Origin: Candidatus Gemmiger faecavium
GTDB lineage: Bacteria; Bacillota; Clostridia; Oscillospirales; Ruminococcaceae
DNA length: 51,201 bases
Direction: 5' to 3'
NCBI GenBank assembly: GCA_019114415.1
Contig: DXFO01000014.1
Coordinates: 1-51,201, forward strand
A program made the position numbers and the translations under genes. Shown here piece by piece: positions 42,801 to 50,545 of the stretch. Each line of letters opens with the position of its first letter. Positions within the stretch are counted from its first letter, which is position 1. The notes under the pieces are model-generated. The model was given only the letters and a program-made list of their open reading frames with translations, did no database searches and was not told the DNA's origin.

Positions 42801-43463
42801 TCACAGATGCAGGCGTTTTTGCAGTTCGGCCCAGAGATCCCGGGCCTTGAAGATAGCCAATCCCAAAAAGGTGATGATGCTGACGATCAGGCAGATGAGC
42901 CACAGCCCCGGCGTATGGCTGGGACTGATGAGCAGCGCCACGTAGGGCAGCACACCGATGACGATATTGAGCAGCAGATAGACCAGACTGTTCTCGGTAA
43001 AGCGGCGGTTGACAAAGGCAAAGATAAAGTTGAGAGCCAGCGCCACGGTGCACATTACCGGGATGATGAGGTCGATGCTGAACCGGTGCCAGCCAGTGAC
43101 CACGTCGCACAAAAGCAGCACCGCCGACACAAGGATCAGCGTCTGGAACAGCAGCTTGGGTGCGTTGCGGCGGCGTTTCATCAGGGTGCGCAGCAAGATC
43201 AGCGTACCGGCCACGCCGATGAGCACCGGAAGGCTCCAGTGCATGGCGCTGTCCAGTACAAGGAAATCCACCGCCATGCAGATAATGGTAATGGTCAACA
43301 GCACAAAGGCGATGATCTTATAGGCCAGGGAATACCGCCGCAGTTCCGGTTCCACATGGGGATAGCGGGCGGGCTCTCCCTCCCCCAGGAGCTGGCTCTG
43401 GCACAGAGGGCAGTATTCCGGCGATCCGCCCACCCGGATTTTGCAGTTGGGACAAGTTTTCAT
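42801..43463 (-). CDS. Zinc-ribbon membrane protein (DUF6320-like)
   Basis: A protein of 220 residues. It opens with a zinc ribbon (CPNCKIRVGGSPEYCPLC, cysteines 4, 7, 18 and 21), followed by about six membrane helices and a short basic tail. From memory this layout matches DUF6320-type proteins, which are often paired with condensation-like acyltransferases; that is exactly the upstream gene here. Its ATG overlaps the acyltransferase stop by four bases (ATGA), so the two are made together and may form a membrane complex. Confidence 0.75.
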   Translation of the reverse strand: MKTCPNCKIRVGGSPEYCPLCQSQLLGEGEPARYPHVEPELRRYSLAYKIIAFVLLTITIICMAVDFLVLDSAMHWSLPVLIGVAGTLILLRTLMKRRRNAPKLLFQTLILVSAVLLLCDVVTGWHRFSIDLIIPVMCTVALALNFIFAFVNRRFTENSLVYLLLNIVIGVLPYVALLISPSHTPGLWLICLIVSIITFLGLAIFKARDLWAELQKRLHL

Positions 43464-44710
43464 CCGTTTTCCACCTCGGTCGCATAGAGAGTGAGATCCA
43501 GGCCGTCCTGTGCCATGCCGCCCAAAAAGCGGCGCAGCACGCCGGTGCCGCGGTAAGCCGACGAGATCCCCAGCACCAGATCATCGTGCCAGGAACTGAC
43601 GCAGACGAACATGGTGGAGGTGCTGGACATGGCGGTAAAGCCCCGCAGCCAGGAGTCCAGTTCCGCCGGGGTCTTGATGGCCCCCAGATTGGACAGGGTG
43701 GCGGTCACGCACTGGTTTTCCCGCCAGGTGAACAGTTCCACCGTCTTGTTCTTGATGAACAGCGGCACCGGCTTGATGCCGGGCATCTGTTCCAGCTGTT
43801 CAAAGCTGTCCATCCGGGCCTTGACCCGCTCATCGGACAGTTCATATTTGAGGGTGGCGTCAAAGTCGGCAGCCAGGCTTTCGGGGGTCTCGGTGCCGTC
43901 AAAGACGTGGCCTACCCGGATGCTGTTGAAAAAGTTCCGCGCCGTTTCCGAGGGATAGTAGTTGCGCAGGTTGACCGGCAGGCTGATGACCACCGGGCGT
44001 TTGTGTTCCAGCAGGGGCGCCTCCGCATGGATGGCCAGCATCAGCCGGGCACCCAGCCAGCTGGTCAGGGTGACGCCGTCCGCCCGGGCCCGGGGCAGCA
44101 GCTGCTTGACGTCCAGATGGGCCTCAAAATACTGGGTCTGGTCGTAGGGCAGTTTGATGGAGCGCATCCGGTACGCCCGGGGTGCTTTCCCGCCCGGGCT
44201 GCGCCTGGCCCCGTAAAACTGGCGGAAGCTGTCCTGAGCCAGGTCTGCCTCGGGGGCAACGCTCTCGGGCACCATGTGGGCCAGGGCTTCCGGCTCGGTG
44301 AGTTTCAGGTAATGGAAAACCAGCGCCTTGAGGAAGATCAGGCCGCCGTTGCCGTCGCTGAGGGCGTGGAACATCTCCACGTTGATGCGCGGGCCGTAGT
44401 AGCTGACCCGGTACAGCAGCTCGTTTTGCAGTTCCGGCCCGTAGACCGGCGCACAGGGGGCCAGCTGTTCCGGCACGGCGTGGGGTTCCTTGGATGTGGA
44501 CTCCAGATAATTCCAGAACAGCCCCCGGTGCAGCGTGACCTGAAAACTGGGAAACTGCCGCGCCGTCATCCGCAGCGCTTCGTCCAGACGTTCGCCGTCA
44601 ATGTCGGCGTTCAGGGTGCAGCTTACCCGGAATACGCGGGGGTCCCGCCGGGAGTTGGTCGCAATGAACACTTTTGCCACATTGTCGACCCGGTACCATG
44701 TATGGGCCAT
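43460..44710 (-). CDS. Condensation-like acyltransferase (alcohol acetyltransferase-like)
   Basis: A protein of 416 residues with a chloramphenicol-acetyltransferase-like fold. The catalytic motif HALSDG is at 115-120 (HHxxxDG family, first His replaced by Phe). A second structural motif ATLSNLGAIKTP near 342-353 matches the DFG-like region of condensation/acyltransferase proteins. It most likely moves an acyl group onto an alcohol or amine in a lipid or surface glycan. Overlap with the zinc-ribbon membrane gene argues for joint function. Confidence 0.8.
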   Translation of the reverse strand: MAHTWYRVDNVAKVFIATNSRRDPRVFRVSCTLNADIDGERLDEALRMTARQFPSFQVTLHRGLFWNYLESTSKEPHAVPEQLAPCAPVYGPELQNELLYRVSYYGPRINVEMFHALSDGNGGLIFLKALVFHYLKLTEPEALAHMVPESVAPEADLAQDSFRQFYGARRSPGGKAPRAYRMRSIKLPYDQTQYFEAHLDVKQLLPRARADGVTLTSWLGARLMLAIHAEAPLLEHKRPVVISLPVNLRNYYPSETARNFFNSIRVGHVFDGTETPESLAADFDATLKYELSDERVKARMDSFEQLEQMPGIKPVPLFIKNKTVELFTWRENQCVTATLSNLGAIKTPAELDSWLRGFTAMSSTSTMFVCVSSWHDDLVLGISSAYRGTGVLRRFLGGMAQDGLDLTLYATEVENG

Positions 44711-44758
44711 CTGTCGTTCCTCCTTCTCACAGCCCGCAGGCTGCGCGGCCTTGTGCCG

Positions 44759-45739
44759 TTACAGAATCCGCTGTACGAACCGCCCCACGCTCTCCATGGC
44801 CTGCGCGGCGCGGCGGATGGGCATCTGCTGGAACACGTGCCAGCATTCGTCGTACACTTCCAACACGGAATAGACGTTGCTTTCCTGGAATTTATGATGC
44901 AGAAGCTCCGAGTCGGAGCGCAAGATCTCGTTGGTGCCCACCTGGATCAGGGCCGGGGGGAATCCCCGCAGGTCCCCGAACAGCGGCGAGTAGCAGGGGT
45001 CGCTCCAGTCGGCGTCGGGACCGGTGTATGCCGCCCGCACCGAGGAGATATACTCCGCCGACAGCATGGGGTCGATGTCGGCGCAGTCGGTGTGGGACAG
45101 CCCCGAACAGGTCATGTCGGTCCAGGGGCTCATCAGAATCAGCATACGCGGCTGACGCCGTCCCTGTTCCTTCAGTTTCAGGCAAAGTTCCAAAGCAAGG
45201 TTGCCGCCGGCCGAATCTCCCGCCAGAATCACGTCCCGGGCGCCCACGCCCATATGCATCAGATGGTCCCACACCTCCAGGGCGTCCTGGATGGCCGCGG
45301 GATAGGGATGCTCCGGGGCAAGGCGGTATTCAAAGGACAGCACGTCGCAGCCGCTGGCCAGGGCCAGCTTGCTTGCCAGGATGCGGGCATAGCCCAGCTG
45401 GCCGCAGGTATAGCCGCCCCCGTGGCAGTACAGTACCACATGGCGGCGGTCATGGCCCTGCTCGATGCGGACCCACTCGGCAGGGATGGCGCCGATATGG
45501 AACGGCGATGCCTTGACCCCGATGGAAGGCGTCACCAGCTTGGCAAACAGTTCCTGTCCGGCCCGCTGGCGTTCCAGGTCCTCGGGTTCGGTGGAGCCGC
45601 TGCTGGTGGCCGAGTGCACCGCTTTGATGGCCCGCATCATGGGGCCGAGAGAATCATCGTCCTGTCCCCGCTGAGGGATGAGCTGACGGAGAGCCGCTCC
45701 CAGGCGGGACGCCGTGTCGCGCTGCTTTTCTTCTGCCAT
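44759..45739 (-). CDS. Alpha/beta hydrolase, hormone-sensitive lipase family
   Basis: A protein of 326 residues. The oxyanion motif HGGGYTCG lies near 106-113, the nucleophile serine in GDSAGGNLAL near 174-183, and the histidine in ECWHVFQ near 304. The acidic member is expected in VGTNEILRSDSE, where the position that is Asp in many relatives is Asn, so Glu or the later Asp may serve. Such enzymes cleave short-chain esters, often deacetylating glycans or lipids. It lies 48 bases upstream (in operon order before) of the acyltransferase. Confidence 0.88.
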   Translation of the reverse strand: MAEEKQRDTASRLGAALRQLIPQRGQDDDSLGPMMRAIKAVHSATSSGSTEPEDLERQRAGQELFAKLVTPSIGVKASPFHIGAIPAEWVRIEQGHDRRHVVLYCHGGGYTCGQLGYARILASKLALASGCDVLSFEYRLAPEHPYPAAIQDALEVWDHLMHMGVGARDVILAGDSAGGNLALELCLKLKEQGRRQPRMLILMSPWTDMTCSGLSHTDCADIDPMLSAEYISSVRAAYTGPDADWSDPCYSPLFGDLRGFPPALIQVGTNEILRSDSELLHHKFQESNVYSVLEVYDECWHVFQQMPIRRAAQAMESVGRFVQRIL

Positions 45740-45790
45740 GGTCGTTTCCTTTCTTCCGGTTACGGAGAAACTGTCTCGGGGCGGGCCGGG

Positions 45791-46714
45791 TCACAGCCGC
45801 GCCAGAATCCGGACCCAGATGCTGCGCAGGATGGGCGGATGGGCCGCCGGGAAGCAGCACAGGCGGTAGACCTTTTCCCTGGCGGGGAAGGCTCCGCGCT
45901 TTGTGTACCAGCGGTAGAGCACCGGCAGCTGCCGGTTTTTGCCTCCCGGCAGGTGGAAAATGCACACCGGGTCGTTGCAGTAGTTGGTGCTGACAAAATA
46001 GAACCGCGCCCCCACCCAGTAGCGGAAGATGTAGGCGTTGGCGGCGCGCACCGGGCGGCCTGCCAGCAGGCTGCGGTAGGCCGCGGCACAGGTGATGAAC
46101 TCGTCACCCTCGTGGGGGCGGAGTTCCTTCTCGTTCATTTTGTCGTAGACGGCGGAGCATTCCGCCATGAAATCGGTCAGGCGTTCCCGGCTGCCGCAGA
46201 TCAGCTCGCCGCCGAAATGGGTCAGCACCGGCTCCCCGCCGTACAATATGCCGTAGTTGCGGCTGATGGCCGCCGCCATGGGCTGTCCCGCCGCGTGGGG
46301 CACCTGATAAAGCATGACCGCCTCATCGGCTTCCCGCCAGAGGTCGGTGTAAGGATACTGGGTATAGGTATCCACGTCCAACATCAGGCAGCGGCGGTAA
46401 TCGGTATTGTGCACCACCCAGTCCATGGCGCACAGTTTATAAAAGGCCAGGGACCATTCCAGCGCCGCGTCCACCCGGAAGCGGTCGAAGGGGCAGTCCA
46501 TCACCCTGACGCCCCCGGCAGCCAGCTGCCCCGCGTAGGGCTCGGGCACGGCGGCGTTGGTCACCAGCGCCACCTCGCAGTCGGGGTTGCAGGCCTTGGC
46601 GCTGCACAGCGCCACCACGATGCACCGGTAATAGGCATCGCTGCCCAGGTTGGCAGCGTCCCCCTCCCGGTGGCCTTCCAGCGTGGCGAAGGCTCCGAAA
46701 ATCAGGTTTTCCAT
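45791..46714 (-). CDS. Putative glycosyltransferase (GT-A fold)
   Basis: A protein of 307 residues. A DxD-type nucleotide-sugar site LDVDTYTQYPY is near 112-122, preceded by a Rossmann-like N-terminus with VALVTNAAVP near 48-57. The acceptor side carries HEGDEFITCAAAY near 212-224 and a basic C-terminus typical of membrane-associated enzymes. It is family-level only; sugar and acceptor are unknown. It sits between an EamA transporter and an alpha/beta hydrolase in the operon. Confidence 0.75.
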   Translation of the reverse strand: MENLIFGAFATLEGHREGDAANLGSDAYYRCIVVALCSAKACNPDCEVALVTNAAVPEPYAGQLAAGGVRVMDCPFDRFRVDAALEWSLAFYKLCAMDWVVHNTDYRRCLMLDVDTYTQYPYTDLWREADEAVMLYQVPHAAGQPMAAAISRNYGILYGGEPVLTHFGGELICGSRERLTDFMAECSAVYDKMNEKELRPHEGDEFITCAAAYRSLLAGRPVRAANAYIFRYWVGARFYFVSTNYCNDPVCIFHLPGGKNRQLPVLYRWYTKRGAFPAREKVYRLCCFPAAHPPILRSIWVRILARL

Positions 46715-46734
46715 CTATAAATCCCCCTGTCGTC

Positions 46735-47622
46735 TCAAACCAGCAGTCCCAGCGTGCCCGCCACCAGCAGCACCAGGCCGATGCGGGCAGCACGGGGAAG
46801 TTTTTCTTTCAGGATCACATGGGAAAATACGATCGTCACCACGATCGAAAGTTTATCAATGGGCGCCGCCAGCGAGGCGTTGATCCTTTGCAGGGCGGCG
46901 TTCTGGCACAGCCAGCTTGCCCCGGTGGCGATGCCGGACAAGACCAGGAACACCCAGCCGCTGGCCCCGATGCCCCGGATGCCCCGCGCAGCCCCCGCCG
47001 CGCCGGTGCGGACCAGCACCATGCCCCAGGCCACGACCAGCACCACGGTGGTGCGCACCGCCGTTCCCAGGGTGGAGTCGATGCCGGTAACGCCCAGCTT
47101 GGTCAGGATGGAGGTCAGCGCCGCAAACACCGCGCTGGCCCAGGCGGCAAGCAGCCAGCCCCGCTCCGACTTTCCGCCGGCGCCATGTCCCGGCAGGTCC
47201 ACCATCATCAGCGTGCCGGCTGCCATGACTACCATGCACACAACGCCCCAGGGCGTGGGGACCTCCCCCAGGATGGGGATGGCCAGCAGCATGGTCAGGA
47301 TGGTGCTGCTCTTGTCAATGGGGGCTACCCGGGCCACATCGCCCTTTTGCAGGGCGGCAAAGTAGCACAGCCAGCTTGCCCCCGTGGCAAGGCCGGACAA
47401 GGTAAGGAAGATCCAGCTTTTGAGGGGCACCTCCGCCAGCCCGGGCAGCAGTCCGCCCAGGGCGGCGATACCCCAGGCAAATACCAGCACCACCACGGTG
47501 CGCAGGGCGGTGGCCAGGGTGGAGTCCACTCCGGTATAACCCAGCTTGGCCAGGACCGCCACGGCCCCCGCAAACAAAGCGCCGGCAAACGCCAGCAGAA
47601 TTCCGGTCGTTTCCTGTGTCAT
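46735..47622 (-). CDS. EamA/DMT-superfamily transporter
   Basis: A protein of 295 residues with ten membrane helices in two EamA repeats. The internal duplication is easy to see: LAKLGYTGVDSTLATALRT near 25-43 against LTKLGVTGIDSTLGTAVRT near 171-189, and SGLATGASWLCYFAALQKGD against SGIATGASWLCQNAALQRIN. Such proteins export metabolites or flip lipid-linked sugars (ArnE/F-like). The context with glycosyltransferases makes a lipid or sugar-carrier role possible. Confidence 0.9.
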   Translation of the reverse strand: MTQETTGILLAFAGALFAGAVAVLAKLGYTGVDSTLATALRTVVVLVFAWGIAALGGLLPGLAEVPLKSWIFLTLSGLATGASWLCYFAALQKGDVARVAPIDKSSTILTMLLAIPILGEVPTPWGVVCMVVMAAGTLMMVDLPGHGAGGKSERGWLLAAWASAVFAALTSILTKLGVTGIDSTLGTAVRTTVVLVVAWGMVLVRTGAAGAARGIRGIGASGWVFLVLSGIATGASWLCQNAALQRINASLAAPIDKLSIVVTIVFSHVILKEKLPRAARIGLVLLVAGTLGLLV

Positions 47623-47660
47623 ATCCCATCAGGACCTTTCGGCTGCCGGACCGGCAGCGA

Positions 47661-48410
47661 TCAGCGGTGCAGGAGATCCTGCCCCGCACAGCGCCAATAA
47701 TAATACGCGCCGTTTTTGGCATAGCGCCAGAACTGTTTGGGTTCCCGCCAGATGCGGTAGACCCATTCCAGCCCGGCCCGGCGCATCCATTCGGGGGCGC
47801 GGCGGACCTGGCCGGTGAGGAAATTCATGGCGGCGCCCACCGCCAGCACCCGGATGCCTTTCAGTTCATCGGCATGCCGCATGACCCAGTAGTCCTGCCG
47901 GGGCGCGCCCAGCGCCACCCACAGGTAATCGGGCTTTGCCTCCCGGATGCGGCGGATGTCCTCCTGTTCCTCCTCCTCGGTCAGGGGGCGGAAGGGCGGC
48001 GCATGGGTGCCGGCCACGCACAATCCCGGCCAGTCCCGTTCCAGGGCCTGGCACAAAAGGTCCAGGTTTTCCCGGGTCGTTCCGTAAAAATAGTGGCATG
48101 CCCCGGTATTGCGGGTGGCATCCAGCACCAGGCGCATCATATCGGGACCGCTGCATCGCTCAATATCGGTGAGGGACGGGTCCAGTTTGCGGGCGCGGCG
48201 GACCACCGGCATCCCGTCCATGGCGCAGATGGTCATGCCGTTGAGCACCCCGCGGTAGTCGGCGTCCCGGGCCGCCTGGGACAGGCTGGTCACCGGGGCA
48301 AAGGCCGCCGTCCGGCACTGGTCCGCCGCCAGAGGAGCGGTCAGCTCCCCCAGCAGTTCCTGCCGGGAGGCCGCGCAGTACCGCACGCCGAAAATGGTGA
48401 TCTCACGCAT
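47661..48410 (-). CDS. WecG/TagA/CpsF-family glycosyltransferase
   Basis: A protein of 249 residues. The family motif with the proposed catalytic aspartate is AMDGMPVV (Asp65). The C-terminal signature GAPRQDYW (near 168-175) and RRAPEWMRRAGLEWVYRIWR (near 204-223) are strong. TagA adds N-acetylmannosamine to the lipid-linked GlcNAc in wall teichoic acid linkage; relatives make other surface glycans. It is the first gene after the IclR regulator, 24 bases on. Confidence 0.93.
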   Translation of the reverse strand: MREITIFGVRYCAASRQELLGELTAPLAADQCRTAAFAPVTSLSQAARDADYRGVLNGMTICAMDGMPVVRRARKLDPSLTDIERCSGPDMMRLVLDATRNTGACHYFYGTTRENLDLLCQALERDWPGLCVAGTHAPPFRPLTEEEEQEDIRRIREAKPDYLWVALGAPRQDYWVMRHADELKGIRVLAVGAAMNFLTGQVRRAPEWMRRAGLEWVYRIWREPKQFWRYAKNGAYYYWRCAGQDLLHR

Positions 48411-48434
48411 ACAAGATACCTCTTTGATCCTTCG

Positions 48435-49220
48435 TTACAGATTCACAAGGCCCAGGTCGTGCAGAATATCGGTCCGCGTCTCCAGCGCCAGGGCGGCAAT
48501 GCGGCGCACCCGTTCCGGTGTCATGTAAGGTGCCAGGCCGCTGATGGAGAAGGCACTGTCGGCACGGCCTCCCGGCCCCGGGATGGACAGCGCCACACAG
48601 CGGATGCCCAGCTCGTTCTCCTCGTCGTCGATGGCATAGCCCCGGGCACGGACCTCCTCCAGCTGGGTCAGCAGGGCGGGCAGCTCGGTGATGGTATGAT
48701 CGGTGAGCTTGCGGGGCTTGCTCTGCTTCCAGATGTCCTCCACCTCGGAAGTGGGCAGCGTGGCCAGAATGGCCTTGCCCACGCCGGTGCAGTACAGCGG
48801 GCTGCGCAGTCCCACCCGGCTGGACATGCGCATGGGGCCGCTCTCCGTCTTATAAATGTAGACAATGTCCCGGGCATCCCGGATGACCAGATGCACCGCT
48901 TCCCCCGTGCGCTGGGCCAGCCGCTCCAGATGCAGCTTTGCCACGCCCATGATATCCATGCTGTTGACGATCCCGGAGGAAAGCTCAAACATTTTCAGCG
49001 TCAGGCGGTACTTGCCGGTGACGCTGTCCTGGCGGGCGTATCCCAGCTGCAAAAGGCTTGACAACAGACGATGGGTCGTGCTTTTGGCCAGGCCCGCCTC
49101 GGCGGCCAGCTTCTGCAGGCCCACCCCCGTGGGATGGGCCGCCAGCACCTCAATGATGCCAAAGATCCGCGCTACGCTCTGCACACCGCCCTGTTCGGTT
49201 TTCTCCGCGGCGTTCGCCAT
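48435..49220 (-). CDS. IclR-family transcriptional regulator
   Basis: A protein of 261 residues. A winged helix-turn-helix occupies about 15-75 (GLQKLAAEAGLAKSTTHRLL near 34-53), and the IclR effector domain follows from about 85 (RTGEAVHLVIRDARDIVYIY; TGVGKAILATLP; GYAIDDEENELGIRCVALSI). It is divergent from KDPG aldolase and KDG kinase genes, so a KdgR-like role sensing 2-keto-3-deoxygluconate (phosphate) is likely. It is also the first gene of a long operon on its own strand. GAGGAG precedes the ATG. Confidence 0.93.
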   Translation of the reverse strand: MANAAEKTEQGGVQSVARIFGIIEVLAAHPTGVGLQKLAAEAGLAKSTTHRLLSSLLQLGYARQDSVTGKYRLTLKMFELSSGIVNSMDIMGVAKLHLERLAQRTGEAVHLVIRDARDIVYIYKTESGPMRMSSRVGLRSPLYCTGVGKAILATLPTSEVEDIWKQSKPRKLTDHTITELPALLTQLEEVRARGYAIDDEENELGIRCVALSIPGPGGRADSAFSISGLAPYMTPERVRRIAALALETRTDILHDLGLVNL

Positions 49221-49310
49221 GTAAGAGCTCCTCCTTCAAAAAATTAACAAAAAATTCATAATTTCCCGTCGGAACCTCCGGCAGGTCCGGCGGTTCCGTA
49301 TGATGGAACA

Positions 49311-49339
49311 AGTATACCAGCAAATGCGACTTTTGGCAA
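49311..49339 (-). promoter_or_regulatory. Promoter of the IclR-led operon
   Basis: The minus strand has TTGCCA (49339-49334), a 17-base spacer and TATACT (49316-49311). Half-sites GTTCC and GGAAC lie around the predicted start (49272-49309), which would allow autoregulation. Confidence 0.7.
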
Positions 49340-49413
49340 CCCGTCATACCACCCTGCGGAACATGGTCCCCCACGGGGGTAAAATCCGCCATTTCAGCGC
49401 CAAAACAGGCCGA

Positions 49414-49443
49414 TTGACGGGGCCGCGCGGCCTTTGATATAAT
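49414..49443 (+). promoter_or_regulatory. Promoter of the KDPG aldolase-KDG kinase operon
   Basis: TTGACG (49414-49419), an 18-base spacer and perfect TATAAT (49438-49443). Confidence 0.8.
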
Positions 49444-49457
49444 AAGTTCAATCCAAA

Positions 49458-49476
49458 AGCGGAACGCGGTTCCGCT
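49458..49476 (+). promoter_or_regulatory. IclR-type operator
   Basis: AGCGGAAC and GTTCCGCT form a perfect palindrome with a three-base centre. It lies just after the predicted transcription start, where a repressor would block. The GGAAC-N3-GTTCC core is typical of IclR/KdgR-family sites. Confidence 0.75.
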
Positions 49477-49519
49477 GTATGGAATGGTAAACCAAGTATG
49501 GCAAAAAGGAGAATGTGGT

Positions 49520-50482
49520 ATGAATCCTGTAGTAGAGCGCGTTTACGAAATCGGTATCATCCCGGTCATCGCGTTCAACAGCGTTGACGAGGCAGTGCCT
49601 CTTTGCAAGGCGCTGGTCGCGGGCGGCCTGCCCGCTGCGGAGGTCACCTTCCGCACCGCCTGTGCTGAGGAATGCATCAAGAAAATCCACGCCGAAGTTC
49701 CCGAAATGCTGCTGGGCGCCGGCACTGTCCTGACCATCGATCAGGCGGACCGTGCCATGGCCGCCGGCGCTTCCTTCATCGTTGCGCCCGGCTTCGACCC
49801 CAACGTCACCAAGCACGTCATCGACAAGGGCGGCGTCATGATGCCCGGCACCTCCACCCCCGGTGAGATGCAGCAGGCCATGAACCTGGGCTGCGAGGCC
49901 CTGAAATTCTTCCCCGCCGAGGCCAACGGCGGCGTTCCCATGCTGAAGAACATCGGCGCGGCCCTGAAGACCGCCAAGTGGATGTGCACCGGCGGCATCA
50001 ATGCCAAGAACGTCAACGACTACCTGGGCTATGACCAGATCTTCGCTGTGGGCGGCACCTGGATGTGCAAGAGCGACAAGATCAAGGCCGGCGCATGGGA
50101 CGAGATCACCGCCATGTGCAAGGAAGCCGTCGACACCATGCTGGGCCTGGAGCTGGGCCACATCGGCATCAACTGCGCCGACGACGCCGAGGCCATGAAG
50201 ACCGCCGAGACCCTGGGCAGCCTGCTGAGCATGGCCGTCAAGCCCGGCAACTCCAGCGTCTTTGTTGGCAGCAAAGAGTTCGAGATCATGAAAAAGCCCG
50301 GCCGCGGCACCCACGGCCACATTGCCATCAAGACCAACAACGTCGACCGCGCCATCTATCACCTGAGCAACCGCGGCGTCAAGTTCGACATGGATTCCAA
50401 GGTCGTCAAGAACGGCAAGACCACTGCCATCTACATGGCGGACGAGATCGCCGGCTTTGCCATCCACCTGGTCCAGAAATAA
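49520..50482 (+). CDS. eda: KDPG/KHG aldolase with extra C-terminal VOC-like domain
   Basis: A protein of 320 residues. Residues 1 to about 208 are the aldolase of the Entner-Doudoroff/uronate pathway: Glu41 and Arg45 in EVTFRT, and the Schiff-base lysine Lys129 in CEALKFFPAE. It splits 2-keto-3-deoxy-6-phosphogluconate to pyruvate and glyceraldehyde 3-phosphate. Residues about 213-320 form a glyoxalase/VOC-like fold (GHIGINCADDAEAMKTAETL; GHIAIKTNNVDRAIYHLSNR; AGFAIHLVQK). Normal Eda is about 210 residues, so this is a fusion. AAAGGAG precedes the ATG. Confidence 0.93.
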   Translation: MNPVVERVYEIGIIPVIAFNSVDEAVPLCKALVAGGLPAAEVTFRTACAEECIKKIHAEVPEMLLGAGTVLTIDQADRAMAAGASFIVAPGFDPNVTKHVIDKGGVMMPGTSTPGEMQQAMNLGCEALKFFPAEANGGVPMLKNIGAALKTAKWMCTGGINAKNVNDYLGYDQIFAVGGTWMCKSDKIKAGAWDEITAMCKEAVDTMLGLELGHIGINCADDAEAMKTAETLGSLLSMAVKPGNSSVFVGSKEFEIMKKPGRGTHGHIAIKTNNVDRAIYHLSNRGVKFDMDSKVVKNGKTTAIYMADEIAGFAIHLVQK

Positions 50483-50545
50483 TCACGCGGGAATTTTTAC
50501 CCACTGTGTTGGAATACTAAACTTATACGATAAGGAGACATCTTC

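Noticed and set aside
43586-46720. 1044-codon plus-strand frame across several minus-strand genes
   Set aside because: Striking length, but it is antisense to three or more well-supported genes with known motifs and itself shows no family motif; explained by high third-position GC.
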